Below are positions 23,686 through 32,971 of a DNA stretch of 53,000 bases, one piece after another (position 1 is the first letter of the stretch; the number at the start of each line of letters is the position of its first letter). The notes under the pieces are model-generated. The model saw only the letters and a list, made by a program, of their open reading frames with translations. It was not told where the DNA came from and did not search any database. The stretch comes from CAYXUG01 sp964468655. GTDB lineage: Bacteria; Fidelibacterota; Marinisomatia; Marinisomatales; CAYXUG01. The stretch is from positions 1-53,000 of the forward strand of contig CAYXUG010000007.1 in assembly GCA_964468655.1 (NCBI GenBank), read 5' to 3'. The translations under genes and the position numbers were made by a program.

Positions 23686-26600
23686 TTAATTCTCCTGTAA
23701 ATGAAAATACACCATCATGAAGAGAATCCTTCAAATAGAAAACATTCAATGTGGATGATAAATTGTTTTCAAATTGTAAGATACCAGTAATGGTCAATTT
23801 GAGATTTTCACCAATGAGATTTCCCTGTGCCGCTTCAGGGGGTAATGAGGACGCAAGTTGCACCGGAGAAGTAACACTGTACCAGTCCACCGAAGATTGG
23901 ATTCTCCCTGACTTATTACTAAAAAGTTTTGATTGAATTCCTAGTCCAAATAAGGTTGTTTCAAATTTTTCGATGGAATTTTGTCCGGAATCGAATCCAA
24001 ATCTAATATCACCTCCCCACTCAAATCTCTTAGACATTCGCCACCTCAAACCATTTTCGAAAAACGTGCTGTTCACATAACGCTCACTGGCTGAATTGGA
24101 AGAAACCACATCATTTCTGCTCCAGCTGGTAAGACCTGAAACTGTCAAATTTCTCTTTATAGCATCTTCCATTCTACCTGAATAAAACTGACTGGTTTTG
24201 TCAAATGATTCATTCAAACTGATGTGATTTACATCTTTTAGATATCGCTGGCTTAACTGGATTTTTCGATTTGACAACCGTGGAGAATATGTCACCTCCT
24301 GATGAACAGCGATTCTCGAAAACTGAATTGAATTCATGTTTAGGTCTGGGTGAATTATTTGCTGTAGTGAAATAGAATTTCCATTAAAATCACTGTTTCC
24401 GATGAATTTCCATGTTAATGATTTTATGAACGGAACCCGCGTGCGTTCAAAATCAAAAAAAAGTTTCAGTCCTGTTTTCAAGTGGGAAGAGGGAGTTCTG
24501 ATCCCCGACAGAACAGTTCTTTTAATAAAATCACCTTCAATATCCGGGGAATATTGATCATAATCTGAATCATAACGATAATTCCCCAATCCGCTGCCTA
24601 CTGAATCATAAAAAACTATTTTCTGCTCAAACAGGGATTCCTCAAGTTTGAGATCCAATATGGAGTTTACAATCCCATGTCTTGGTGTATATCCAATGGT
24701 TCCACGGGCAAGTCCATATTGCTGGTTTTCATTATCGTTAAAAAATGATTTAATTTTGTATTTCATTGTAAGGTTTAACTTTAACCCGGACTGGTATTGA
24801 GTTTTAAAATCAACCATAGCTAAGGTGTCATGGGATATTTTTTCCCATTCGACATTTGTTTCAGATAGATTATAATCCATTCTCACCTGCACTCCTGCTT
24901 TTGCATTAAAATTTGATCCGTCAATATTGATTCCAATTCCATTCTCATGAAATTTAAAATCGTCACTTCTTTCTTCGGTTTGGGATATGAAATAAGGATG
25001 AATATTCCCCGGCAGCATGGAAATGGAAAACAGGTCTCTTTGCCAGACAGATTCTCCAATTAAGTATTCTGAAACTCCCAAATCACCGCGTTTTGACTGT
25101 GTATGTTCAAACTGTAATTCAGGAATCCATTTTGTAGATGAATAGTGGAAATACTGCTGTCTGTTTATTTTTTGAATTCCATCGTTATAATTCCCATTCG
25201 AAACTCCGGTTCTGAAAGAATCACCAAGTTTATGACCTATTTCATATTCTGTAATTGAAATATTACCCCCCGAACCTTCAACCGTACTTAAATCATTTAA
25301 ATTCCACTCCCTGTCAAATTCTACTTCTCTACTCCTTTGAAGGGATGAAAACTTGGAATTTTCATTACTGGAAGAAAATTTCAAATTAAGACGACCTAAC
25401 TGCTGGGGAAGAATTAAGAAGTGTTTTACAGTTACAGCGCCGGCTAATCCATCATTATCGTTATCATTTAAGTCTGAATAGAGGTTCAAATCGTTTTGTG
25501 AACCGGCAATTTCCAAGTTAATCTGTGAGGAATCACTGAAGTTCAAGTTGAACGAAAAATCAACTATTTGATGGTTTTTTGGAGGGTTCAAAGGTCTCCA
25601 CGGTACATAGAAATCCAGAGAATTATCTCTCTCCGAAATAGGAACAAATTCGAAATAAATTTCACCCGTTTCTGATATTTTCTTTTTGTATTCACCCTCA
25701 GGTCCCAAATTATAAAAGGTCACGGAATACTTATTTTCAAAAATAACTGGTTCGTCATTACCTAAATAGACAAAAATGGAATCATCCGAATTGTCAGGAT
25801 TTGGATGCTTAACATATTGACCGGAAGAATCCTCTACAGCAGTGATAAATCTTGTATAGTCAACAGAATCGCCTGCATCAGTTAATAAATCCAATTCATC
25901 ATCGTTTAGTTGTTGATTGACCTCTGGTTCAATTCCATCCATTTCCCTGATCCAGCCCATTGACGCAGTAATTCTATCATTGAAAATTTGCTTATTCATT
26001 TCGATACCACTCACCTGTCGTGGAAAAATAAAATCTGAAAATTCAAATTCAACGATGATTCTGCTGTTCACATCTATGATTCGCTTCGCTGTAAAAGTTA
26101 TTTCAGAAGTTGAGTAATCAATGGTAAAGTCATTATTTTCTCCTCGAACCAACAATTCGCCATTTAACCAGACTTTTTCTGTTCCCGCAAGAACAATGAT
26201 ATTCCGCGAATTATTTTCGCCGGAGAGTTGATATGGACCCTGATTCTTATCTATTCCCGAAATTTTATTTTTTTTGTACTTGCCCTGCGATTTACCAAAA
26301 AAACTTCTAAACTCCACCTGATTATTTTTATAGTGGAAATTCATTCCCTCAAGACGTTTTGAAAATGCCATATATCTGTTATTTTTATTCTCTATCTCTA
26401 AATCTCCAGCAGTGATAGTGAAGCTTGCATGGTACACTTCAAGATATACTTTATCTATTTCACTTAATGTTCTTGTGTCACCTTCAGGTTGGATTGGAGT
26501 ATTTTGATCTGACAGTGTTCCTGCAACGGTCAACTTTTCAGACAAACGCCCCTGCATGGACAATTGCAGTCCACCGTCCAAAGTCATTCCACCAAATGAA

Positions 26601-27049
26601 GATACGGAGATTCCTCTGGAAAATGTTCCGCTGGTAATTAATGGATATGATGGTTCCTGAACAGATGATTTAATTTCAACTGGATCATTCTGTTTTCTTG
26701 TGAATGCATTGTCTAAATGCGGAAATTGAACAATAGCCGGACCCAACCTCGTTGGTATGGGAATATGTAAGTATTGATAGAATACATAATAATAAGCCCC
26801 CTCTGTTTCAATATCCTGCAGAATAATCTCTCCTTTCACATGATTGAAGTTGAACCCCGTTACTGTGGAATCTCCTCTAAAAATTTTTAATGTATTGTCT
26901 AATACAGAATCACGGGTGAGTTTTATAGACTTATGGTTATTTTCAACCCAAACTGAATCGATATTGGATTCAATCGAAAATCTACTGCTTCCAGATAAAT
27001 TTTCAGATAGAATTAGAATACATGAAATAATGAATAACCTGTTAATCAA
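23672..27049 (-). CDS. Giant outer-membrane barrel-like protein, uncharacterised
   Basis: The frame is open from 27139, but I choose the TTG at 27049, which gives 1,125 residues beginning with a clean signal peptide (INRLFIISCILILSENLSG) and overlaps the preceding stop by 8 bases; AGGA lies just upstream. An N-terminal region of about 120 residues is followed by strand-rich sequence to the end, finishing GELSASF with a terminal aromatic residue. Residues about 271-320 hold a characteristic block, GPYQLSG ... VWLNGELLVRGENNDF, then TIDY and EITFT, that I associate with large uncharacterised surface proteins of FCB bacteria and that resembles blocks in SprA-like proteins. Function unknown; its pairing with an Omp85 protein suggests an assembly or transport unit. 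Confidence 0.72.
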   Translation of the reverse strand: MINRLFIISCILILSENLSGSSRFSIESNIDSVWVENNHKSIKLTRDSVLDNTLKIFRGDSTVTGFNFNHVKGEIILQDIETEGAYYYVFYQYLHIPIPTRLGPAIVQFPHLDNAFTRKQNDPVEIKSSVQEPSYPLITSGTFSRGISVSSFGGMTLDGGLQLSMQGRLSEKLTVAGTLSDQNTPIQPEGDTRTLSEIDKVYLEVYHASFTITAGDLEIENKNNRYMAFSKRLEGMNFHYKNNQVEFRSFFGKSQGKYKKNKISGIDKNQGPYQLSGENNSRNIIVLAGTEKVWLNGELLVRGENNDFTIDYSTSEITFTAKRIIDVNSRIIVEFEFSDFIFPRQVSGIEMNKQIFNDRITASMGWIREMDGIEPEVNQQLNDDELDLLTDAGDSVDYTRFITAVEDSSGQYVKHPNPDNSDDSIFVYLGNDEPVIFENKYSVTFYNLGPEGEYKKKISETGEIYFEFVPISERDNSLDFYVPWRPLNPPKNHQIVDFSFNLNFSDSSQINLEIAGSQNDLNLYSDLNDNDNDGLAGAVTVKHFLILPQQLGRLNLKFSSSNENSKFSSLQRSREVEFDREWNLNDLSTVEGSGGNISITEYEIGHKLGDSFRTGVSNGNYNDGIQKINRQQYFHYSSTKWIPELQFEHTQSKRGDLGVSEYLIGESVWQRDLFSISMLPGNIHPYFISQTEERSDDFKFHENGIGINIDGSNFNAKAGVQVRMDYNLSETNVEWEKISHDTLAMVDFKTQYQSGLKLNLTMKYKIKSFFNDNENQQYGLARGTIGYTPRHGIVNSILDLKLEESLFEQKIVFYDSVGSGLGNYRYDSDYDQYSPDIEGDFIKRTVLSGIRTPSSHLKTGLKLFFDFERTRVPFIKSLTWKFIGNSDFNGNSISLQQIIHPDLNMNSIQFSRIAVHQEVTYSPRLSNRKIQLSQRYLKDVNHISLNESFDKTSQFYSGRMEDAIKRNLTVSGLTSWSRNDVVSSNSASERYVNSTFFENGLRWRMSKRFEWGGDIRFGFDSGQNSIEKFETTLFGLGIQSKLFSNKSGRIQSSVDWYSVTSPVQLASSLPPEAAQGNLIGENLKLTITGILQFENNLSSTLNVFYLKDSLHDGVFSFTGELSASF

Positions 27050-27926
27050 CAGTCCTAAGTTGGTTGGAATATATTTTACCGGAAAGCTGGTCAATTGCAT
27101 AAATGGAATTCTTATGGATCGTAAAATCAATAAACTCATAAGTTTGATCCAACCTGTTGGCGTTTAATATCTCACTAAACTCAACAAATTCTGGCTTTAC
27201 CACCCACAACATTCCTGTTTGTGATAAAATTAACCAACTATTTCTCCACCAATGAACAAAGTAATTTTGGTCATCCGGGAGAGAAAGCCGGTAATCAATT
27301 TGACCATTTCTTGACAGGATTATAAATTGCCCCATTCCTCTATCTATCACGCCTATTTGGTTAGCTGGATTCACTGAGCAATCGCTGATTTTTTTAAATC
27401 TTGAATTGGCAAATGGAATATTCCCAGTCGTAAACAAAACAACCCCCGTTGTTGATATTAAAGAAACATCCCACTGTTGAGAGGAAACTACCACAATTTC
27501 ACCTAATGGATTGATTGCAATTTTTATGGGGAAAAAGATAGGGTCTATGTCAAAGTGATCAGTGTGAAATTCCGAGATATAATTTAATTTTCTGTCAAAC
27601 CGAATTATTCTGTTGGACCCATAATCACAGATATACACATCATTACCTCCTGATATCGCCAAATCCGTCGCAAAAATGAAGGTTTCTCCCTCGTCTCCCC
27701 ATCCACCTGATTCGTTCGACTCAGATCCATTTTTAGGGAAATAATGGATTGAGTAATTGTTGTCATCCAAAATATAGATATCACCGAACATATTCACTGT
27801 TATCTGTGAGGGAGAAATCTGATTCTCAGCATGATTCCAAATCAATTCCTGGGTCCATCCATCGGTAAACACCTGGGCTGATAACAGATGTACCAGCATC
27901 AAGATTATTATCTGACCTTTTTTCAT
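27042..27926 (-). CDS. Secreted NHL-like beta-propeller protein
   Basis: The open frame reaches 28022, but the ATG at 27926 starts a proper signal peptide (MKKGQIIILMLVHLLSAQ) and clears the preceding lgt gene by 25 bases; it gives about 294 residues. The mature part has repeated blade-like phrases: QITVNMFGDIYILDDNNYSI, DLAISGGNDVYICDYGSNRI, IAINPLGEIVVVSS and NPANQIGVIDRGMGQFII. These fit a six-bladed NHL/SMP-30-like propeller. No catalytic motif is clear. Probably periplasmic, a binding or scaffold protein for the barrel encoded next, whose start overlaps this gene's stop. Confidence 0.72.
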   Translation of the reverse strand: MKKGQIIILMLVHLLSAQVFTDGWTQELIWNHAENQISPSQITVNMFGDIYILDDNNYSIHYFPKNGSESNESGGWGDEGETFIFATDLAISGGNDVYICDYGSNRIIRFDRKLNYISEFHTDHFDIDPIFFPIKIAINPLGEIVVVSSQQWDVSLISTTGVVLFTTGNIPFANSRFKKISDCSVNPANQIGVIDRGMGQFIILSRNGQIDYRLSLPDDQNYFVHWWRNSWLILSQTGMLWVVKPEFVEFSEILNANRLDQTYEFIDFTIHKNSIYAIDQLSGKIYSNQLRTVD

Positions 27927-27951
27927 CGTTATGAAGAATTGTAAGCGAAAG

Positions 27952-28722
27952 TCAGGAGGAAGTTTCCGCAGCACCAGATTCTGATGAGGTACTGTATGTT
28001 TTATAAAACAAATATGAGCCAATGCCCACCATCATGATGGATATTACCTGAGCCCCGCTCAATCCAATAAAATACTGTGTGTTGGTACGGATAAATTCAA
28101 TTAAAAATCTTTCCCAACCAGCAAGAATGAGATAGATAAAAAATAGTTGCCCGTGGGGTGACGTTTTCACACGCAATCGCCACAAAATGGTGAATATGAT
28201 GATTCCCATGGTGAATTCATAAAGCTGCGTCGGATGGACAGGCACTAGAGTCGGTGGGACTCCATTGGGGAACGCAATAGCCCACGGCAGATCAGATACA
28301 ATACCATAATCGTCACCCACAAGAAAACAGCCAACTCTGCCGATGGCATATCCCAAAATCAATAGTGGAGCCACTATGTCTGCAAATTCAAGCCAAGATT
28401 CACCCCGTTTTTTTATAAGTACAGTAACAGCAAGCATTCCCCCCATTAAACCGCCTAAAAATACAAGTCCGGAGCCGCTGAAAATCATTCCAATGGGATC
28501 ATTCACAAATAACCTGTAGTTCTCAAACATATAATAAACTTTTGAGCCTAGGATTCCGCCTAAAGCCGCCCAAAAGACTATGTCCCCTGCAAGTGCTTCT
28601 GATTTATTCCTTCTCTTTAATTCATGCTTCAGAAGTTGATAATCTACTAGGAATGCCACTACCAGCATGGTGCCGAAAGAATAAATTTTTATTGGACCGA
28701 TTTCAAACAGGATTGGAATCAT
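27952..28722 (-). CDS. lgt: Prolipoprotein diacylglyceryl transferase
   Basis: A 256-residue inner-membrane enzyme that moves diacylglycerol to the lipobox Cys of prolipoproteins. About seven membrane segments. Family motifs: an N-terminal YSFGTML, the block IGRVGCFLVGDDYG, the downstream VHPTQLYEF, and a late ERFLIEFIR with the Arg-Glu pair. Compared with E. coli Lgt, the essential His in SFHGG is Leu here (VFLGG), and the Asn in GRFGNF is Cys. Such forms with GCFL-GDDYG are, as I recall, common outside Proteobacteria, so the enzyme is likely active. ATG overlaps the zinc-ribbon gene stop (TAATG). The window has at least two lipoproteins to modify. Confidence 0.92.
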   Translation of the reverse strand: MIPILFEIGPIKIYSFGTMLVVAFLVDYQLLKHELKRRNKSEALAGDIVFWAALGGILGSKVYYMFENYRLFVNDPIGMIFSGSGLVFLGGLMGGMLAVTVLIKKRGESWLEFADIVAPLLILGYAIGRVGCFLVGDDYGIVSDLPWAIAFPNGVPPTLVPVHPTQLYEFTMGIIIFTILWRLRVKTSPHGQLFFIYLILAGWERFLIEFIRTNTQYFIGLSGAQVISIMMVGIGSYLFYKTYSTSSESGAAETSS

Positions 28723-29570
28723 TAAACTTTACGACCACATTTTGAGCAATAATGGTCATCACTTTTTATGAGTGTATTGCATTTTGCACATATTTTCGAA
28801 TTTTTATTTCCGGTATTTTGTATCGGTTCACTTCTCACTGACCTCCAATATAACCATCCTATGATGATAGATAAAACGGCTAATACGATTAACGGTGCAT
28901 AGAGAGGCAGTTTATACCTAATCACTTTTTTTTCGGTTGCTGGGTTTGGTTTCTCTTGCGTACCTAATGATTGGAGTCTTTCTTCCAAAATATCTTTGCT
29001 TAATATTCCAGTTGGATTTCGATACGAGAAGGATACTGTTTTTGTTCCTCCGGCGGGAAGTGGTCCTACTTGAACCCTGCTGTATTGGATTCCATAACCA
29101 TCAAAAAACGATTCTACAGATTCTTCAAACTCAAAATCTTCTGCCGCTAGGGGGTGCTGCACAGCTAAGTGGAGTGTTGTGACGGATACATTAAATCTAA
29201 TATCAAATGTTACTTTCCTCAACGCTTCCCCGCTGAACGGATTAAAGATAACCTGTAATTCAAACATCTGTGTTACAATTGTCTCACGAATCCATTTTTC
29301 ACTATCGACTTCAATAATATCCACCGGTTCAAGCGTTACAGGTGGTTTACGATTACCAGCAAAAACTCCACTTTCAGATTCATGCGGAATTAGTATTTCT
29401 AAGTTGAAGGGAAGATAGGAATCCTTAACAGTTCCTGTGTAAACCACTTTGATTCCCGGACCATCATTTTCTGGAAATACGGCAATAATAAAATCTTCAA
29501 AAGGGGATTCCTCACCGGGAAGAATTACGCTCAAAACCAGCAGGATAACTATTAAAGTTAAAAATTTCAT
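28722..29570 (-). CDS. Periplasmic-domain membrane protein with cytoplasmic zinc ribbon
   Basis: A 282-residue protein with three visible parts. A signal peptide (about 1-19) leads to a strand-rich domain outside the membrane (20-220). One membrane helix follows (about 223-245, LYAPLIVLAVLSIIIGWLYW). A C-terminal zinc ribbon, CAKCNTLIKSDDHYCSKCG, is about 260-280. This puts the ribbon in the cytoplasm if the signal peptide is cleaved, an uncommon topology. The family is not one I can name. It lies upstream of lgt with a one-base stop/start overlap and 26 bases after amrA, so it shares their transcript. Confidence 0.7.
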   Translation of the reverse strand: MKFLTLIVILLVLSVILPGEESPFEDFIIAVFPENDGPGIKVVYTGTVKDSYLPFNLEILIPHESESGVFAGNRKPPVTLEPVDIIEVDSEKWIRETIVTQMFELQVIFNPFSGEALRKVTFDIRFNVSVTTLHLAVQHPLAAEDFEFEESVESFFDGYGIQYSRVQVGPLPAGGTKTVSFSYRNPTGILSKDILEERLQSLGTQEKPNPATEKKVIRYKLPLYAPLIVLAVLSIIIGWLYWRSVRSEPIQNTGNKNSKICAKCNTLIKSDDHYCSKCGRKV

Positions 29571-29596
29571 TTTAAATCAAGGTTAGTTCAATAAAT

Positions 29597-30139
29597 TTAT
29601 TCAGAAAATTTTTGAGCAGTAAATTTATAAAGAATGGTATCTTCACTCTTCCAACTTTCTGAGGGTAAACCTGCTTTTAAACATGTTTGACTGACAAAAG
29701 TTGTAATATCCCAATCTTCTTCTTCAGCTACTTGTGGAAGCAATAAACCTCTATAATCTGCTTTCTCTACCATGAGGCCATCCCTCCCAATCTTTATATC
29801 ATCAATATTAGTAAATATATCTGGTTTGGAAAGAATTGAAATTTCAATTTTCAGTTGCTCAACTATCGATAAATCAACCGATGGAAACCGGGGGTCATTC
29901 AACGCAGATGATAGAGTTAAATCATAAATCTCTTTATCAAGTATATTGATAGGTTCTACTCTTCCAACGCATCCTCTCAATTCATCAATCAAAGTTATCG
30001 TAACAAATACACCATGTCGATTTTTGAATTCAGGATCTGTGGTGACCGGTTTCACCGAATCAATTTGTTTTATTTCCCGGTTAAGTGACCACCTTGAGAG
30101 TTTTAATGCTTCCTTTTCTCCTTTTTCTGATAAAATCAT
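29597..30139 (-). CDS. amrA: AmmeMemoRadiSam system protein A (AMMECR1 family)
   Basis: A 180-residue AMMECR1-domain protein. The key motif ELRGCVGRVEP matches the LRGC-G signature of the family, with KIEISILSKP following. It belongs to the three-part system with the MEMO-like protein AmrB, encoded directly upstream (4-base gap), and the radical SAM enzyme AmrS. AmrS is not found in the window. The reaction of the bacterial system is not known with certainty. Confidence 0.88.
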   Translation of the reverse strand: MILSEKGEKEALKLSRWSLNREIKQIDSVKPVTTDPEFKNRHGVFVTITLIDELRGCVGRVEPINILDKEIYDLTLSSALNDPRFPSVDLSIVEQLKIEISILSKPDIFTNIDDIKIGRDGLMVEKADYRGLLLPQVAEEEDWDITTFVSQTCLKAGLPSESWKSEDTILYKFTAQKFSE

Positions 30140-30143
30140 TTAT

Positions 30144-30959
30144 TTAGTTTTTGAAAAATCCCATTGAACAATATCCAACAACTTTATCCTTTGGACCTGC
30201 CGTATCTCCCGAATTCCTCAAATCAAGTAATTCCATGGAAATATCTTCAAAGGACTCAATTGCTTCCAGCATTGCCAGCAACGGACCGAATCCGCATGCC
30301 TCAATTTCGCCATCATTAAATGCTTTCCATAGGGATTTGTCATCCCTTGTTAACATCAAATTACAGATTTTCTTATCCATGTTTTGGGCAATTTCATAGG
30401 AGTGGTAATGAGACAAATCGGATGATATAACAACCGGTATGTTATTAGAAATGTAATATTGAAGTATCTGACTTGCAGCATTAACCGTTTCTTTCGTTTG
30501 ATGTCCCATCATTATTGGAATTATTTCCCATGAATTTTTAATTATATGCTGGAGAAACGGAAGCTGAACTTCAAGTGAATGTTCATGATCGTACCCAATA
30601 TTCGAACGGATTATCATCTCGTGTTTTAAAAGTTCCGAGATATCTTCATGTGATAAATTCACAATGCCATATGGTGTTTCCAAACTGTCAAATTTACAAA
30701 TAGAAAGTTCTTTAAATCCTACAAAATGGCTTGGCGCCAAAATAACGACTTTTTTAATCTCCTTTTTCTCAAGATACTTATAAGCATACGCTGCAACGGG
30801 ACCCGAATAAATATACCCTGCATGGGGAACAATAAAACCAACCGGTTCTCCTTTTTGAGACATCGGTGCTTTATCCAGGAATGATTGAATTGACCCGGTA
30901 AGTTGTGATTTTTCCGAGGGGTAGAAAGTCCCGGCAACAGCCGGGTATCTTATATTCAT
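30144..30959 (-). CDS. amrB: AmmeMemoRadiSam system protein B (MEMO1 family)
   Basis: A 271-residue MEMO-fold protein, related to extradiol dioxygenases but not established as one. Motifs: IRYPAVAGTFYPSEKSQL at the N-terminus, IVPHAGYIYSGPVAAYAY, SLEVQLPFLQ, SSDLSHYHSYEIA, and EACGFGPLLAML. The His/Cys residues that line the metal pocket in MEMO proteins are visible in these motifs. The ATG overlaps the stop of the CPBP protease gene, and amrA follows after 4 bases, so the three are translated together. Confidence 0.9.
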   Translation of the reverse strand: MNIRYPAVAGTFYPSEKSQLTGSIQSFLDKAPMSQKGEPVGFIVPHAGYIYSGPVAAYAYKYLEKKEIKKVVILAPSHFVGFKELSICKFDSLETPYGIVNLSHEDISELLKHEMIIRSNIGYDHEHSLEVQLPFLQHIIKNSWEIIPIMMGHQTKETVNAASQILQYYISNNIPVVISSDLSHYHSYEIAQNMDKKICNLMLTRDDKSLWKAFNDGEIEACGFGPLLAMLEAIESFEDISMELLDLRNSGDTAGPKDKVVGYCSMGFFKN

Positions 30960-31678
30960 TCAGCCACCGTCATTCTGAAAACAATGATAAAATCGTAAAC
31001 CATGTGAGAATATGAGGTTATACCGAAACCTCTCGTCGCATATAAAACTCCCAATAACACACCTGCAAATCCACGATAAATAAATGTTGTCATATTGTAC
31101 ATTTCACCAAATTCACCGATAAAATGAAACGCTGAAAACAATCCTGCTGAAATTAGAATTGCGATTGTCATTCTTTGCCATTTGGCCCATCCCAGCAATA
31201 CTTTTAAACAAAGTGAAACTAAACTGATAATGACTACCCGAAATAAAAATTCTTCATACAAACCAGCGCCAATTGCCAATACAATTTGTTGTGAAAGCTG
31301 TTCTCCTGTGGGAAACATCAGTAACTTGGGAAAATATTTTAAGGATAAGAAAAGTAGCCCCCCCCACCCAGTCCCTTCCATCAGCATATAAATTAGATAT
31401 TCTCCTTTTACAGTTGTCCCCCGCCATTTTCTTTTTTGCAGTAAAAAGGTAACCATAAATGCAGCGATAAATCCAATGCTGAGAATATACATCCCCCAGA
31501 CTCCCAGCATTTCAAGAAGCTGGCGAAATAAAACATCAGCGCCGTTTCTGAGTGTCATCATCTGATTTCGACTCAGGAACAGCGTTAAAACTTCATAAAA
31601 TCCAAAGAGTGGCAGCGTGAAGACAAAACTGTAAAATGGGGAATTGGACAACTTCCAGTATGATTGATTTTTTCTCAC
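30956..31678 (-). CDS. CPBP family intramembrane glutamic protease-like protein
   Basis: A 240-residue polytopic membrane protein of the CPBP (Abi/CAAX-protease-like) group. The catalytic Glu pair is in GLYEEFLFR (about 140-148). The second motif is SAFHFIGEFG (about 180), and a late SHMVYDF supplies the remaining His. About seven membrane segments. The start is GTG. Members process prenylated or other membrane peptides, or act in peptide resistance; the substrate here is unknown. It is the first gene of the group with amrB and amrA. Confidence 0.85.
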   Translation of the reverse strand: MRKNQSYWKLSNSPFYSFVFTLPLFGFYEVLTLFLSRNQMMTLRNGADVLFRQLLEMLGVWGMYILSIGFIAAFMVTFLLQKRKWRGTTVKGEYLIYMLMEGTGWGGLLFLSLKYFPKLLMFPTGEQLSQQIVLAIGAGLYEEFLFRVVIISLVSLCLKVLLGWAKWQRMTIAILISAGLFSAFHFIGEFGEMYNMTTFIYRGFAGVLLGVLYATRGFGITSYSHMVYDFIIVFRMTVAE

Positions 31679-31717
31679 TTCAGGAAAATAATTTAGGTTG
31701 GAAAAATAATAAGAAAA

Positions 31718-32971
31718 TTACTTGTGTATTCTACTAATATCAGCGCCAACTGAAGAGAATTTTTCTTCAATTCGCTCGTACCCTCTGTCAATGTGGTAAA
31801 TCCTCGAAATTTCTGTCACTCCTTCTGCAGCCAGCGCCGCCAATACCAATGATGCGGATGCACGAATATCGGTTGACATTACATGCGCGCCTTTCAATGA
31901 TTTTACACCATCCACAGTTGCTACATTATCGTTTAAACTTATTTTAGCACCAAGGCGGTTAAGTTCCGCAACATGGGTAAAACGATCGTTGTAAATGGTA
32001 TCCGTTATGACAGACGTGCCATCAGCCAGAGACATAAGCGCCAGCCATTGCGCCTGAACATCTGTGGGAAATCCCGGATATACAGCAGTGGTTACATCAA
32101 TGGGTTTCAACCGTTCAACTCTGTTTATTTTAATAAAATCATTTTCAACTTCAAGATTGCATCCTGCTTGTTCAAGTTTTGTGAAAATAGTTTCCAGATG
32201 ATTTCTGTCCGCACCCTTAATTACCAGTTCATCACTTAAAAGAGTGCCAGCAATAAGGAAAGTCGCCGCTTCAACTCTATCGGGAATGACCTCAAATTCC
32301 ACCGGCTTGAGTGCGCTAACACCATCAACAGTTAATTCGTGTGTTCCAATCCCCACTATTTCCGCACCCATTTTATTCAAAAATTCACAAAGGCAGATAA
32401 TCTCCGGCTCGCGGGCTGCATTATGAATTGTTGTTTTGCCTTCCGCCAGAACCGCAGCCATAAGCACATTCCCTGTTGCGCCCACTGACGGAAATTTAAA
32501 TGAAATTTTATTCCCCTTTAATTTTTCTGCTTTCGCAAGTATATATCCCTCTTCAAGATCAATTTGGACTCCCATCTGCTTCATGGCAGTGATATGAAAA
32601 TCCACAGGTCTTGGACCCCATGCACATCCACCCGGAAGGGACACCTTTGCCCTGCCAAATCTTGCAACGAGAGGTCCAAGCACATAAAAAGATGCGCGCA
32701 TTGTTTTTACGAGATCATATGGAGCTTCCGGGTTATGGCATTTCGTAGTATCAATTTCCAATGTGCTGTCCTTAAACTCAATTTCCGCTCCAATTATTTC
32801 CAGCAGTCTTATCATGGTTATGGTGTCTCTTAATTTTGGTACACGGCGAATGGTAAACTTGCCGGATGCCAGCAAAGCAGCAGCAAATATGGGTAACGCG
32901 GCATTCTTCGCTCCGCTGATTTGGACTTCCCCATTTAAGGACTTACCACCCTTTACAATAAATTTATCCAT
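31718..32971 (-). CDS. murA: UDP-N-acetylglucosamine 1-carboxyvinyltransferase
   Basis: A 417-residue MurA, the first committed enzyme of peptidoglycan synthesis, transferring enolpyruvate to UDP-GlcNAc in the cytoplasm. Substrate Lys-Asn are in ISGAKNAALPIFAAALL. The active-site Cys is kept in LPGGCAWGPRPVDFHI, meaning that fosfomycin sensitivity is expected from the family's known chemistry. The later PGFPTDVQAQW carries the catalytic Asp region. Length and both inverted alpha/beta domains are standard. It overlaps the VanZ gene by 8 bases. Confidence 0.97.
   Translation of the reverse strand: MDKFIVKGGKSLNGEVQISGAKNAALPIFAAALLASGKFTIRRVPKLRDTITMIRLLEIIGAEIEFKDSTLEIDTTKCHNPEAPYDLVKTMRASFYVLGPLVARFGRAKVSLPGGCAWGPRPVDFHITAMKQMGVQIDLEEGYILAKAEKLKGNKISFKFPSVGATGNVLMAAVLAEGKTTIHNAAREPEIICLCEFLNKMGAEIVGIGTHELTVDGVSALKPVEFEVIPDRVEAATFLIAGTLLSDELVIKGADRNHLETIFTKLEQAGCNLEVENDFIKINRVERLKPIDVTTAVYPGFPTDVQAQWLALMSLADGTSVITDTIYNDRFTHVAELNRLGAKISLNDNVATVDGVKSLKGAHVMSTDIRASASLVLAALAAEGVTEISRIYHIDRGYERIEEKFSSVGADISRIHK

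Noticed and set aside
27050..27139. Start of the giant barrel gene at 27139
   Set aside because: It would lie well inside the preceding gene and put about 30 residues before the signal peptide. The TTG at 27049 fits better, though it is not proven.
27927..28022. Start of the propeller gene at 28022
   Set aside because: This overlaps the end of lgt and places 32 residues before a normal signal peptide that begins with the ATG at 27926.
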